A DNA stretch of 5,378 nt from NCBI GenBank assembly GCA_007125435.1, contig SLDF01000102.1:1-5378 (forward strand), read 5' to 3'. The number at the start of each line of letters is the position of its first letter. Within the stretch, counting starts at the first letter, position 1. Below, piece by piece: positions 1-5,378 of the stretch. The DNA comes from Saprospiraceae bacterium. Its GTDB lineage: Bacteria; Bacteroidota; Bacteroidia; Chitinophagales; Saprospiraceae. The position numbers were made by a program, and so were the translations under genes. The notes beneath the pieces are model-generated. The model had not been told where the DNA came from, did no database searches, and saw nothing but the letters and a program-made list of their open reading frames with translations.

Positions 1-1
1 A

Positions 2-1831
2 GAATATATATATAATAAAGATACCAGTGAGATCAGTCAATTGGTAGCCATATCTGTAGGAAGGAGTCAACTTGTAGAGGGGTCGCGCTACGATTTAGAC
101 AGCCTCAAATCCGAGAGAGTACGTATAAGTAATTACCTGAGAAGTAAAGGTTACTTCAATTTTAGACCAGACTATCTCTTATTTAAGGTAGATACTAATC
201 TTGTCGAAGATCACAAATTTAATCTCTACGTGACACTAAAAAAAGGTATACCTGAGGATGCAATGGTGCCTTATGTAATAGAAAGTATCACAGTCCACAC
301 CAATTATTCATTACGTGGTGCTAGTGAGGGTGGTGATACAAGTTATTACGAAGGCATTAAGTTTATTGATAGAGGGCCCTCTGTAAGACATGACAGATTA
401 TCAGAGTTTTTTGTCCTTAAACCGGGCACAATGTTTAATGGTAGGTTGCAATCATTGAGTACCAGTAGACTTAATTCAACCGGAAACTTCCGTTTTGTGA
501 ATATAAGACTACTACCCAACCCTATTGACAGCATAGATAGTATAAAGACGCTATCTGCTCATGTGTTTTTAACACCTTTAAAAAGACGATCACTTCGAGC
601 AGAGCTTCAGGGTCTTTCAAAGTCAAATAACTTTGTCGGCCCACTTGCCTTGATCAACTACAGAAACAGGAATATATTTAAGGGTGCAGAAATGCTACAA
701 ATTACCGGCAAATTGGGGTTTGAGACTCAATTTGCTTCCGGAGAACTAACAGGTCTTAATTCATATGAAGTTGGACTGGAAGCAGCTATTATCATACCAC
801 GATTAGTATTACCATTTGATTATAGAAGGAAAAAACTACCCACGGTACCGAATACTAAGATTGCTATGAATTATAGTATTCTTAACAGGGTACAGTTTTA
901 TCAGCTGAATTCCTTTCTGTTGACTTATGGCTATCGATGGCGAGCCAATCAATTTGTCACACATGAGGTTCACCCCATCTCTATCAACTTCGTAGACCTA
1001 TCCTCTACGTCAGATGCCTTCGAAGAGATATTGAATAACAACCCTGTATTGAGAAGAAGCTTTCAGGAGCAATTCATTATTGGACTTAATTATTCATTTC
1101 TCTACAGTGAGCTAGGCTGGAGTAAAGACGTGAGTGAACGCCTGTTTTTCCTGACCAATATTGACTTTTCAGGTAATGCGCTGAAGGGTGTCCAGACACT
1201 ATTCGAAGGACCCGGCGAAAAGACCATTTTTAATCAAGTCTATGCCCAGTATAGTAAAATGGATTCAGACATCAGATATTACATAGACCTGCAAAAAGAC
1301 AGAAGGCTGGTATTAAGGGCATTTGGTGGTGCGGGTATTTCATATGGCAATTCAAATTCATTACCATTCATCAAGCAATATTTCTCTGGTGGTCCCAATA
1401 GTTTAAGAGCATTTAGAATCAGAAGCATGGGTCCGGGAACATATCAACCTGAAATGGCAGGTATCGCCGCATTTTTTGATCAAAGTGGAGATATCAAGCT
1501 GGAAGCTAATGTCGAATACCGCTTTCCCATAGCAGGGTTTTTTAAAGGGGCATTCTTCCTGGATGCGGGAAACATATGGTTATTAAGAGAAAATGAGGTA
1601 CTACCCGGATCGGGCATTTCGTCAAGTTGGTGGAGAGAATTGGCCATTGGTACAGGATTTGGACTGAGGTTTGATTTGAATTTCTTTGTTATTCGCCTTG
1701 ATGTAGGTACACCTTTGAGAAAACCATTTTTACCACAGGGACAAAGGTGGTTATCTGAGTTTAATATTGGACAACGTGAATGGCGAAGAGAGAATATCAT
1801 ATGGAATCTGGCATTCGGTTACCCCTTTTAG
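2..1831 (+). CDS. tamL: TamL-type BamA/TamA-family outer membrane assembly protein (5' end missing)
   Basis: This is the C-terminal 609 residues of a BamA/TamA-superfamily (Omp85) protein. The frame is open to the left edge, so the true start and any lipoprotein signal lie outside the window; the TTG at 41 is not a convincing start. Seen, numbered from base 2: a POTRA-like segment with YDLDSLKSERVRI (about 30-42) and YLRSKGYFNF (about 45-54). A second POTRA-like segment runs about 90-180 and ends in FRFVNIRL. The rest is a predicted 16-strand barrel with the superfamily motif GGPNSLRAFRIRSMGPG (463-479), then GDIKLEANVEYRFPI and FFLDAGNIW. It ends in Phe (LAFGYPF), the usual barrel-recognition signal. 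Known of the family: TamL is the Bacteroidota lipoprotein counterpart of TamA and is thought to work with TamB in outer-membrane biogenesis. RAF replaces the commoner RG(F/W/Y) in the loop motif. BamA itself is less likely because only about two POTRAs are visible and the motifs are TamL-like. No clear terminator follows. Confidence 0.88.
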   Translation, partial: EYIYNKDTSEISQLVAISVGRSQLVEGSRYDLDSLKSERVRISNYLRSKGYFNFRPDYLLFKVDTNLVEDHKFNLYVTLKKGIPEDAMVPYVIESITVHTNYSLRGASEGGDTSYYEGIKFIDRGPSVRHDRLSEFFVLKPGTMFNGRLQSLSTSRLNSTGNFRFVNIRLLPNPIDSIDSIKTLSAHVFLTPLKRRSLRAELQGLSKSNNFVGPLALINYRNRNIFKGAEMLQITGKLGFETQFASGELTGLNSYEVGLEAAIIIPRLVLPFDYRRKKLPTVPNTKIAMNYSILNRVQFYQLNSFLLTYGYRWRANQFVTHEVHPISINFVDLSSTSDAFEEILNNNPVLRRSFQEQFIIGLNYSFLYSELGWSKDVSERLFFLTNIDFSGNALKGVQTLFEGPGEKTIFNQVYAQYSKMDSDIRYYIDLQKDRRLVLRAFGGAGISYGNSNSLPFIKQYFSGGPNSLRAFRIRSMGPGTYQPEMAGIAAFFDQSGDIKLEANVEYRFPIAGFFKGAFFLDAGNIWLLRENEVLPGSGISSSWWRELAIGTGFGLRFDLNFFVIRLDVGTPLRKPFLPQGQRWLSEFNIGQREWRRENIIWNLAFGYPF

Positions 1832-1881
1832 TCTCTTTATGATATTGATGAATCTGCAAATATTGTTTTTACGAGCGCAAT

Positions 1882-2010
1882 GCATCAGCGATGTGAAAGG
1901 GTGGCGACGCCAGGAGCCAGACTCTGCGCAATGATAATAGAGCAGAGGCCGACCGATTAGGGAGCCCTGCAACGTAGCGACCCGCCGACGATAGGAGAAG
2001 GGTGATGCCC
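1882..2010 (+). repeat. GC-rich structured intergenic element, copy 1
   Basis: Seen: the ends pair as GCATCA (1882-1887) with TGATGC (2003-2008). A small hairpin TGGC/GCCA lies at 1902-1912. A central hairpin pairs GCAG-GGC (1942-1945, 1947-1949, one bulged A) with GCC-CTGC (1964-1970) around a 14-base loop containing GACCGATTAGGGA. ACCC (1980-1983) can pair with GGGT (2000-2003) next to the closing stem. An alternative hairpin CTCTGC/GCAGAG (1922-1927 with 1942-1947) competes with the central one. The same layout, loop and ends recur on the opposite strand at 5107-5257, so the two are called as one family. Whether it acts as RNA, as a mobile REP-like repeat or as neither is not known. Boundaries are set by the closing stem and are approximate. 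Confidence 0.5.
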
Positions 2011-2056
2011 AAGGGATCAAAAAGAAAATCGTACATTTAACCCTAGATATGTACTC

Positions 2057-2064
2057 TAAATTTG
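2057..2064 (+). promoter_or_regulatory. Bacteroidota -7 promoter box (TAAATTTG) for the T9SS protein gene
   Basis: TAAATTTG fits the Bacteroidota primary-sigma -7 consensus TAnnTTTG exactly. It lies in an AT-rich stretch 123 bases before the GTG start, which would give a leader of roughly 110-120 bases. No TTG is found at the usual 17-23 base spacing upstream, so the -33 half is weak or absent. An overlapping TACCTTTA (2065-2072) is a poorer alternative. GTAC tetramers flank the box at 2051-2054 and 2064-2067. Confidence 0.45.
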
Positions 2065-2187
2065 TACCTTTAATATAATATATGCAAGATCGGCGTGTTT
2101 ATAATAGAGCGTATGTGGTGAACTATAAGTAAACAGATGCGGTTAAAATTTATCCTGATACTACCACGACAGCAAAAGAAATAGAGA

Positions 2188-4461
2188 GTGAGGCGTTTTT
2201 TTACAGGTGTACTTTTATGGGTTGCATTGATGATTAGCATGAGCCTTGACTCAAGAGCAGGACACATCATTGGTGGGGATATGACTTATAGGTGTGTGGC
2301 ACCGGGACGTTATGCTGTATCCCTTACCTTATATATTGATTGCAATTGTGTTAATTGTGCACAGTTTGACCCTGTGAATGACTTTGGGGTTTATGCCTGC
2401 GGCGGAGAGAGTAATCTGGACTGCAACCAATTGAATCAGAGTAGCACACTCCAAGCCATACCTGTACAGGTACAGGACAGAGGATTTATAGAGGCACCGG
2501 ACTATGAATGTCTGGAGAATCCACCTGACTTGTGCGTAAGAAGAGGGATATATACCTTTGTTGTGGACAATATACCGCCCAGAGATGAGAGCATCTATAT
2601 TGTATGGCAAAGATGCTGCAGAAATGTGACGATCAATAACATATTTGACCCAGACGGTACCGGAGCTACCTTTTTTGTAGAGATCACACCGGAAGCTCAG
2701 AGGGTATGTAATTCATCGGCTTCTTTCAACGAATTTCCGCCAACAGTAATCTGTGCAGATGTACCATTTGAATTTGATCACAGTGCTACAGATCTGGATG
2801 GTGACTCACTTGTTTATAGGTTTTGTGCACCACTGGACGGTGCGGGTAGAGATGGTGGGCCGGATAGACCGGGATTGCCTGTAGGCACATGTACTGGTAT
2901 CATACCTACTCCCGGATGCCCCCCACCATATGACCCTGTAGTATACGTACCTCCTTATTCTTTTAACAATCCTATGCTTGGAGACCCACAGGTAAGAATA
3001 GACGCTGAGACTGGATTAATCACTGGCACGCCCAACATCCTGGGACAGTTTGTGGTGGGCGTATGTGTGGATGAGTATAGGGATGGCGAGTTTCTCAATA
3101 CGACCCGACGCGATTTTCAATTCAATACTGCAGACTGTGATGTTCAGGTATTTGCTGGTATAGAGGCAGAGGCCATTTTGGATGGACAACAATATTATCT
3201 GAGATCGTGTGGCAACAATGAGATCACCTTTGTCAATCAGAGTGGACAGCGACGATTCATCACCTCCTATTCGTGGGAGTTTCCCGGAGCTGATCCGGAA
3301 ATATCAAATGACATAGATCCGACCATCGTTTTTCCGGATACCGGACAGTATATAGGACAGTTGGTTATCAACAGAGGTTTGCCTTGCTCAGACTCCATAG
3401 ATATCATTATCGACATATTCCCTGAGATCAATGCCGATTTCGAGTTTGAATACGATACGTGTATTGCAGGAGATGTGGTCTTTACCGACCTATCGACCAC
3501 AGGCAGTGGAGCCTTTCAAAGCTGGGAATGGGACTTTGCAGATGGTAATGAGAGTAGCGAACAAAACCCGACACACGAATACGATATTCCTGGTCTCTTT
3601 GATGTGACACTCACTGTAGTAGACATCAACGACTGTGAAGATGAGATTACATTGCCGGTTTCATATTTTCCCGTACCGGAGGAAGTCATAGTAGGTCCGG
3701 ATAGGGCAGAAGCCTGTGATCCTGCGCCTATTAATTTTTTCAATTTATCCAGGCCTATTGACTCTACATATACCGTTATTTGGGACTTTGGCGATGGCAA
3801 TACGGGTGAAGGCATAGAGACAGCACATATTTATGAAGAGCCCGGGCTATACACTGTCACAGTAGACATTACTTCACCCATTGGCTGTGAGGCTAGCGAG
3901 ACATTCGAAGGACTTGTTAATGTCCTGCCTTCACCCATAGCAGACTTCGACTTCAATCCCAAGGTCATCAGCCAGTTTAACAGGCAGGTCAGCTTTACGG
4001 ACCAATCAGAAGGCGCATCTTTCTGGGAGTGGGACTTTGGTGGCGTTGGTAATACACTTTTACCCGATCCGACATTTGTATTTCCGGACACCGGCATATA
4101 TGAAGTGCAGCTTATTGTCACCCACCCCAGTGGTTGTCAGGATACCATTGTCAAGATCATCGACGTAGAGCCGGAGGTAAGATACTTCCTGCCCAATGCA
4201 TTTTCACCCAATGAAGATGGTCTCAACGATGATTATCGTGGCACAGGCACATTCGAATATATGGAAAACTTCCTCATGACCATTTGGAATAGATGGGGCG
4301 AGGAAGTGTTCAAGTCCACCGACCCAAATTTAGGATGGAATGGCCGATACAATAATCGAGGTAAACTTGCACCGGTAGGCGTCTACGTCGTCCTGGTCGA
4401 ATATGAGGATGTCAGAGGCAATAAACGCGAAATCAAAGGTTTTGCCACATTAGTTTTGTAG
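2188..4461 (+). CDS. Secreted PKD-domain protein with T9SS type B (gliding motility-associated) C-terminal sorting domain
   Basis: A 757-residue protein predicted to be exported by Sec and then delivered outside the cell by the type IX secretion system. Residues 1-24 are a signal peptide (MRRFF, a hydrophobic core, cleavage probably after SRA). The mature N-terminus GHIIGGDMTYRC matches the SHIVGGE-type start of many Bacteroidota surface proteins. This Cys-rich domain (about 25-318, 17 Cys) includes a cadherin-like part with DLDGDSLVYRF and TGLITGTPN. Four PKD-like domains follow at about 320-411, 412-496, 497-580 and 581-664, with WEWDF or WDFGDGN cores. Residues 666-757 are the CHU_C/type B sorting domain: FLPNAFSPNEDGLND, IWNRWGEEVF, GVYVVLVEY. 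Such domains are known to direct T9SS export, often with a PorP/SprF-like partner; none is in the window. The GTG start is chosen because an in-frame TAG sits at 2182-2184 and the next ATG codons (residues 15 and 18) would destroy the signal peptide. No catalytic domain is seen; an adhesive or structural surface role is inference. Confidence 0.9.
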   Translation: MRRFFTGVLLWVALMISMSLDSRAGHIIGGDMTYRCVAPGRYAVSLTLYIDCNCVNCAQFDPVNDFGVYACGGESNLDCNQLNQSSTLQAIPVQVQDRGFIEAPDYECLENPPDLCVRRGIYTFVVDNIPPRDESIYIVWQRCCRNVTINNIFDPDGTGATFFVEITPEAQRVCNSSASFNEFPPTVICADVPFEFDHSATDLDGDSLVYRFCAPLDGAGRDGGPDRPGLPVGTCTGIIPTPGCPPPYDPVVYVPPYSFNNPMLGDPQVRIDAETGLITGTPNILGQFVVGVCVDEYRDGEFLNTTRRDFQFNTADCDVQVFAGIEAEAILDGQQYYLRSCGNNEITFVNQSGQRRFITSYSWEFPGADPEISNDIDPTIVFPDTGQYIGQLVINRGLPCSDSIDIIIDIFPEINADFEFEYDTCIAGDVVFTDLSTTGSGAFQSWEWDFADGNESSEQNPTHEYDIPGLFDVTLTVVDINDCEDEITLPVSYFPVPEEVIVGPDRAEACDPAPINFFNLSRPIDSTYTVIWDFGDGNTGEGIETAHIYEEPGLYTVTVDITSPIGCEASETFEGLVNVLPSPIADFDFNPKVISQFNRQVSFTDQSEGASFWEWDFGGVGNTLLPDPTFVFPDTGIYEVQLIVTHPSGCQDTIVKIIDVEPEVRYFLPNAFSPNEDGLNDDYRGTGTFEYMENFLMTIWNRWGEEVFKSTDPNLGWNGRYNNRGKLAPVGVYVVLVEYEDVRGNKREIKGFATLVL

Positions 4462-4540
4462 CCATTAACTTTCACAGCGTTACATATTGAAAAATCACTA
4501 AATTAACCCAAAGCGGACCGAATAGAAATGCACAGCTGCT

Positions 4541-4572
4541 CCGATAATTTGCAAAAGCAATTGATTATCAGG
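4541..4572. other. Bulged hairpin between the T9SS protein gene and rplS
   Basis: GATAAT-TTGC (4543-4552) pairs with GCAA (4557-4560) and, after a 3-base TTG bulge, ATTATC (4564-4569), around an AAAA loop. CC (4541-4542) and GG (4571-4572) can add two outer pairs past a bulged A. It lies 80 bases after the upstream stop codon and before the rplS promoter. No T run follows on the + strand, so it is not a standard intrinsic terminator; its role is unclear. Confidence 0.3.
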
Positions 4573-4635
4573 TCAACACGAACAAATTTCCTCAAAAAAT
4601 TCCCGACATAAAAGCACAACATTGATTATTAATAT

Positions 4636-4643
4636 TATCTTTG
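4636..4643 (+). promoter_or_regulatory. Bacteroidota -7 promoter box (TATCTTTG) for rplS
   Basis: TATCTTTG fits the TAnnTTTG consensus exactly and is followed by CACCC, a context often seen at strong Bacteroidota promoters. It ends 34 bases before the rplS ATG, so the leader would be short, around 25-30 bases. The only nearby upstream TTG (4622-4624) is 11 bases away, too close for a normal -33 box, so the upstream half is not identified. The leader before the ATG is A-rich with only a weak purine stretch (AAGAG), in line with the poor Shine-Dalgarno use of this phylum. Confidence 0.65.
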
Positions 4644-4677
4644 CACCCTTATTCGAAAAGATTAAATACAATAAGAG

Positions 4678-5040
4678 ATGGATTCAATTAAATTTGTACA
4701 AAATCAATATAAGCCGACAGACAGAGAATTCCCAGAATTCAGAGCTGGAGACACTGTTGTTGTCAACTATAAAATCATCGAGGGCGCCAAGGAGAGAATT
4801 CAGGCGTTCCGAGGTGATGTCATACAGATAAAAGGTAATGAAGGCAATAAGACCTTCACCGTAAGAAAAATGTCAAATGGCGTAGGTGTAGAAAGAATCT
4901 TCCCTATGAACTCTCCAAATATCGTCAGTATTGAGGTATTAAAAAGAGGTAAAGTCAGAAGATCAAGAATCTACTACCTAAGAAACCTTGTCGGTAAAAA
5001 AGCAAGAATCAAAGAAAAGACACGCTTGGTATCCAAGTAA
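4678..5040 (+). CDS. rplS: 50S ribosomal protein L19
   Basis: This is ribosomal protein bL19, a 120-residue component of the large subunit located near the 30S-50S interface. The whole length matches the family, which is usually about 110-130 residues. Conserved stretches are FRAGDTVVVNYKIIEG (21-36), the GAKERIQAFRGDVIQIKG segment (36-53), FTVRKMSNGVGVERIFP (60-76), SPNIVSIEVLKRGKVRRS (79-96) and YYLRNLVGKKARIKE (99-113). The C-terminus is rich in Lys and Arg, as expected for an rRNA-binding protein. The ATG at 4678 is chosen because it follows the TATCTTTG promoter closely and the protein starts MDSIKFVQ, a typical Bacteroidota L19 N-terminus. The gene appears monocistronic, with its own promoter and a strong terminator 30 bases after the stop. 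In many bacteria rplS follows rpsP-rimM-trmD; here the upstream neighbour is the T9SS surface protein instead. Confidence 0.97.
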   Translation: MDSIKFVQNQYKPTDREFPEFRAGDTVVVNYKIIEGAKERIQAFRGDVIQIKGNEGNKTFTVRKMSNGVGVERIFPMNSPNIVSIEVLKRGKVRRSRIYYLRNLVGKKARIKEKTRLVSK

Positions 5041-5069
5041 TTGAGTTACAGATTATATCCCACATTTAG

Positions 5070-5103
5070 AAAGTCTTTGAGCAGTAGTTCAGAGACTTTT
5101 TTT
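5070..5103 (+). terminator. Intrinsic terminator of rplS
   Basis: AAAGTCTTTGA (5070-5080) pairs with TCAGAGACTTT (5089-5099) in an 11-bp stem containing one G-T pair, with an 8-base loop. It runs straight into seven T residues (5097-5103). It begins 30 bases after the rplS stop codon, the expected position for a rho-independent terminator reading on the + strand. Confidence 0.88.
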
Positions 5104-5106
5104 ATG

Positions 5107-5257
5107 GCGTGACCCTACGGGTCGGGCTATCCGCTTGTATTCACAGGTCTACCATAGAGTGTCGCTGCTGTTTTGAGGGGCTTCCGTTCGGTCGCCCCTC
5201 CCTCCAGCGCTCCACTAACTATGCCATACCTGCTCATATCACTTCTATCCCTCACGC
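5107..5257 (-). repeat. GC-rich structured intergenic element, copy 2 (inverted relative to copy 1)
   Basis: Seen: GCGTGA (5107-5112) pairs with TCACGC (5252-5257), closing the element. Inside is a tight hairpin GACCC-TAC-GGGTC (5111-5123), which shares two bases with the closing stem. A central hairpin pairs GAGGGGC (5175-5181) with GCCCCTC (5194-5200) around a 12-base loop. Read on the - strand that loop is GACCGAACGGAA, matching GACCGATTAGGGA in the loop of copy 1. The - strand ends GCGTGAGGGAT and AGGGTCACGCC match GCATCAGCGAT and AGGGTGATGCC of copy 1. From memory, stretches like CTACGGGTCGGGCTATCCGCT with a later ATCCCTCACGC recur between genes in many Bacteroidota genomes; I could not verify this here. 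It starts four bases after the rplS terminator T run. Confidence 0.6.
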
Positions 5258-5321
5258 AGTCAAGTGTGAATGGTGAAGGTTATAGACACAGGAATGTAGA
5301 TCTTAATGAGCGTAGTCGATG

Positions 5322-5341
5322 CCGAGCCGGGGGCGGCTCGG
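5322..5341. other. Strong GC-rich hairpin
   Basis: CCGAGCCG (5322-5329) pairs perfectly with CGGCTCGG (5334-5341) in an 8-bp stem closed by a GGGG loop. There is no T run after it on either strand, so it is not a standard terminator. It lies outside the closing stem of copy 2 and may belong to a second repeat unit or to the same larger element. Confidence 0.5.
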
Positions 5342-5351
5342 TTCCATCACT

Positions 5352-5378
5352 ATCGGCTTGACGTTTAGTCAACCCGAT
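5352..5378. other. Interrupted hairpin at the window edge
   Basis: ATCGG (5352-5356) pairs with CCGAT (5374-5378), and TTGAC (5358-5362) with GTCAA (5368-5372). The two stems are separated by one C-C mismatch and enclose a 5-base loop, GTTTA. The hairpin ends exactly at the right edge, so its full length and any following T run cannot be judged. It could be a terminator for a neighbouring gene or another repeat end. Confidence 0.4.

Larger units (their letters stand above)
1832..2187. other. 356-base intergenic region with structured repeat and promoter stretch
   Basis: No credible gene is present; the reading frames here lack recognisable protein character. Bases 1832-1881 are AT-rich and show only a very weak hairpin before a T run (TTTTT at 1866-1870), not enough to call a terminator for tamL. 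Bases 1882-2010 are visibly richer in G+C than the surroundings and form the structured repeat listed separately. Bases 2020-2187 are AT-rich and contain a TAAATTTG promoter element, three GTAC tetramers and the leader of the next gene. Confidence 0.7.
5104..5378. other. Gene-free region after rplS with a structured repeat and two hairpins
   Basis: No credible gene: the open frame at about 5173-5361 on the + strand runs across the repeat and hairpins and encodes a low-quality, Arg/Ser-rich peptide without a recognisable motif. The region holds copy 2 of the structured element (5107-5257), a linker of about 60 bases, a GC-rich hairpin (5322-5341) and an interrupted hairpin (5352-5378) that reaches the window edge. 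Confidence 0.65.

Noticed and set aside
41..43. TTG at 41 as the start of the TamL gene
   Set aside because: The frame is open to base 2, the protein lacks its N-terminal part and signal, and the codon sits inside a POTRA-like region, so the gene is cut by the window edge.
1850..1872. Possible terminator after tamL (CAAATATTG followed by TTTTT)
   Set aside because: The stem is only three base pairs, too weak to call an intrinsic terminator.
1751..2020. Open frame of 89 codons on the - strand across the tamL 3' end and copy 1
   Set aside because: It overlaps the clear tamL coding end and the structured repeat, and the peptide shows no domain or plausible start context.
1934..2110. Direct repeat ATAATAGAGC at 1934-1943 and 2101-2110, and GCGCAATG at 1875-1882 and 1926-1933
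   Set aside because: These are short exact repeats in a 350-base spacer without flanking similarity; chance is a sufficient explanation.
4541..4572. Hairpin as terminator of the T9SS protein gene
   Set aside because: The stem is bulged and AT-rich and no T run follows, so only a hairpin of unknown role is recorded.
5173..5361. Open frame of 62 codons on the + strand after rplS
   Set aside because: It overlaps the structured repeat and the GC-rich hairpin, has no promoter or family motif, and its composition is that of translated repeat sequence.
5258..5378. Possible tRNA or other known RNA gene in the GC-rich right end
   Set aside because: No T-loop GGTTCRANNC motif, anticodon arm or 7-bp acceptor stem can be placed; the hairpins do not form a cloverleaf.

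Overview
This window looks like part of a chromosome from a Bacteroidota bacterium, probably of the Saprospiraceae/Chitinophagia/Cytophagia kind. The evidence is a TamL-type outer-membrane assembly protein, a cell-surface protein with a type B sorting domain of the type IX secretion system (T9SS, known only from Bacteroidota), and promoters of the TAnnTTTG type upstream of the last two genes. The genus cannot be fixed from the sequence.

Layout, all genes on the + strand. (1) 2-1831: the C-terminal ~609 residues of a TamL/BamA-superfamily beta-barrel protein; the gene starts outside the window. (2) 1832-2187: 356 bases without a gene. They hold a GC-rich structured repeat (1882-2010), then an AT-rich promoter stretch with a TAAATTTG box. 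(3) 2188-4461: a 757-residue secreted protein with a GTG start, a signal peptide, a Cys-rich N-terminal domain, four PKD-like domains and a C-terminal T9SS type B sorting domain. (4) 4462-4677: a spacer with an imperfect hairpin and a clear TATCTTTG promoter element. (5) 4678-5040: rplS (ribosomal protein L19), followed at once by a strong intrinsic terminator (5070-5103). (6) 5104-5378: no credible gene. It holds a second structured repeat in inverted orientation (5107-5257), then two strong hairpins, the last of which touches the window edge.

The genes look like three separate transcription units. TamL and the T9SS cargo both belong to envelope biogenesis, but nothing here links them functionally, and rplS is a housekeeping gene with its own promoter and terminator. 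The most interesting signal is non-coding. The GC-rich segments at 1882-2010 and 5107-5257 (read on opposite strands) appear to be diverged copies of one element. They share their ends and a central hairpin loop, while the closing stem differs by paired, compensatory changes. This suggests a dispersed structured element, either RNA or a REP-like mobile repeat. I saw no CRISPR array, tRNA, rRNA, transposase or defence system.
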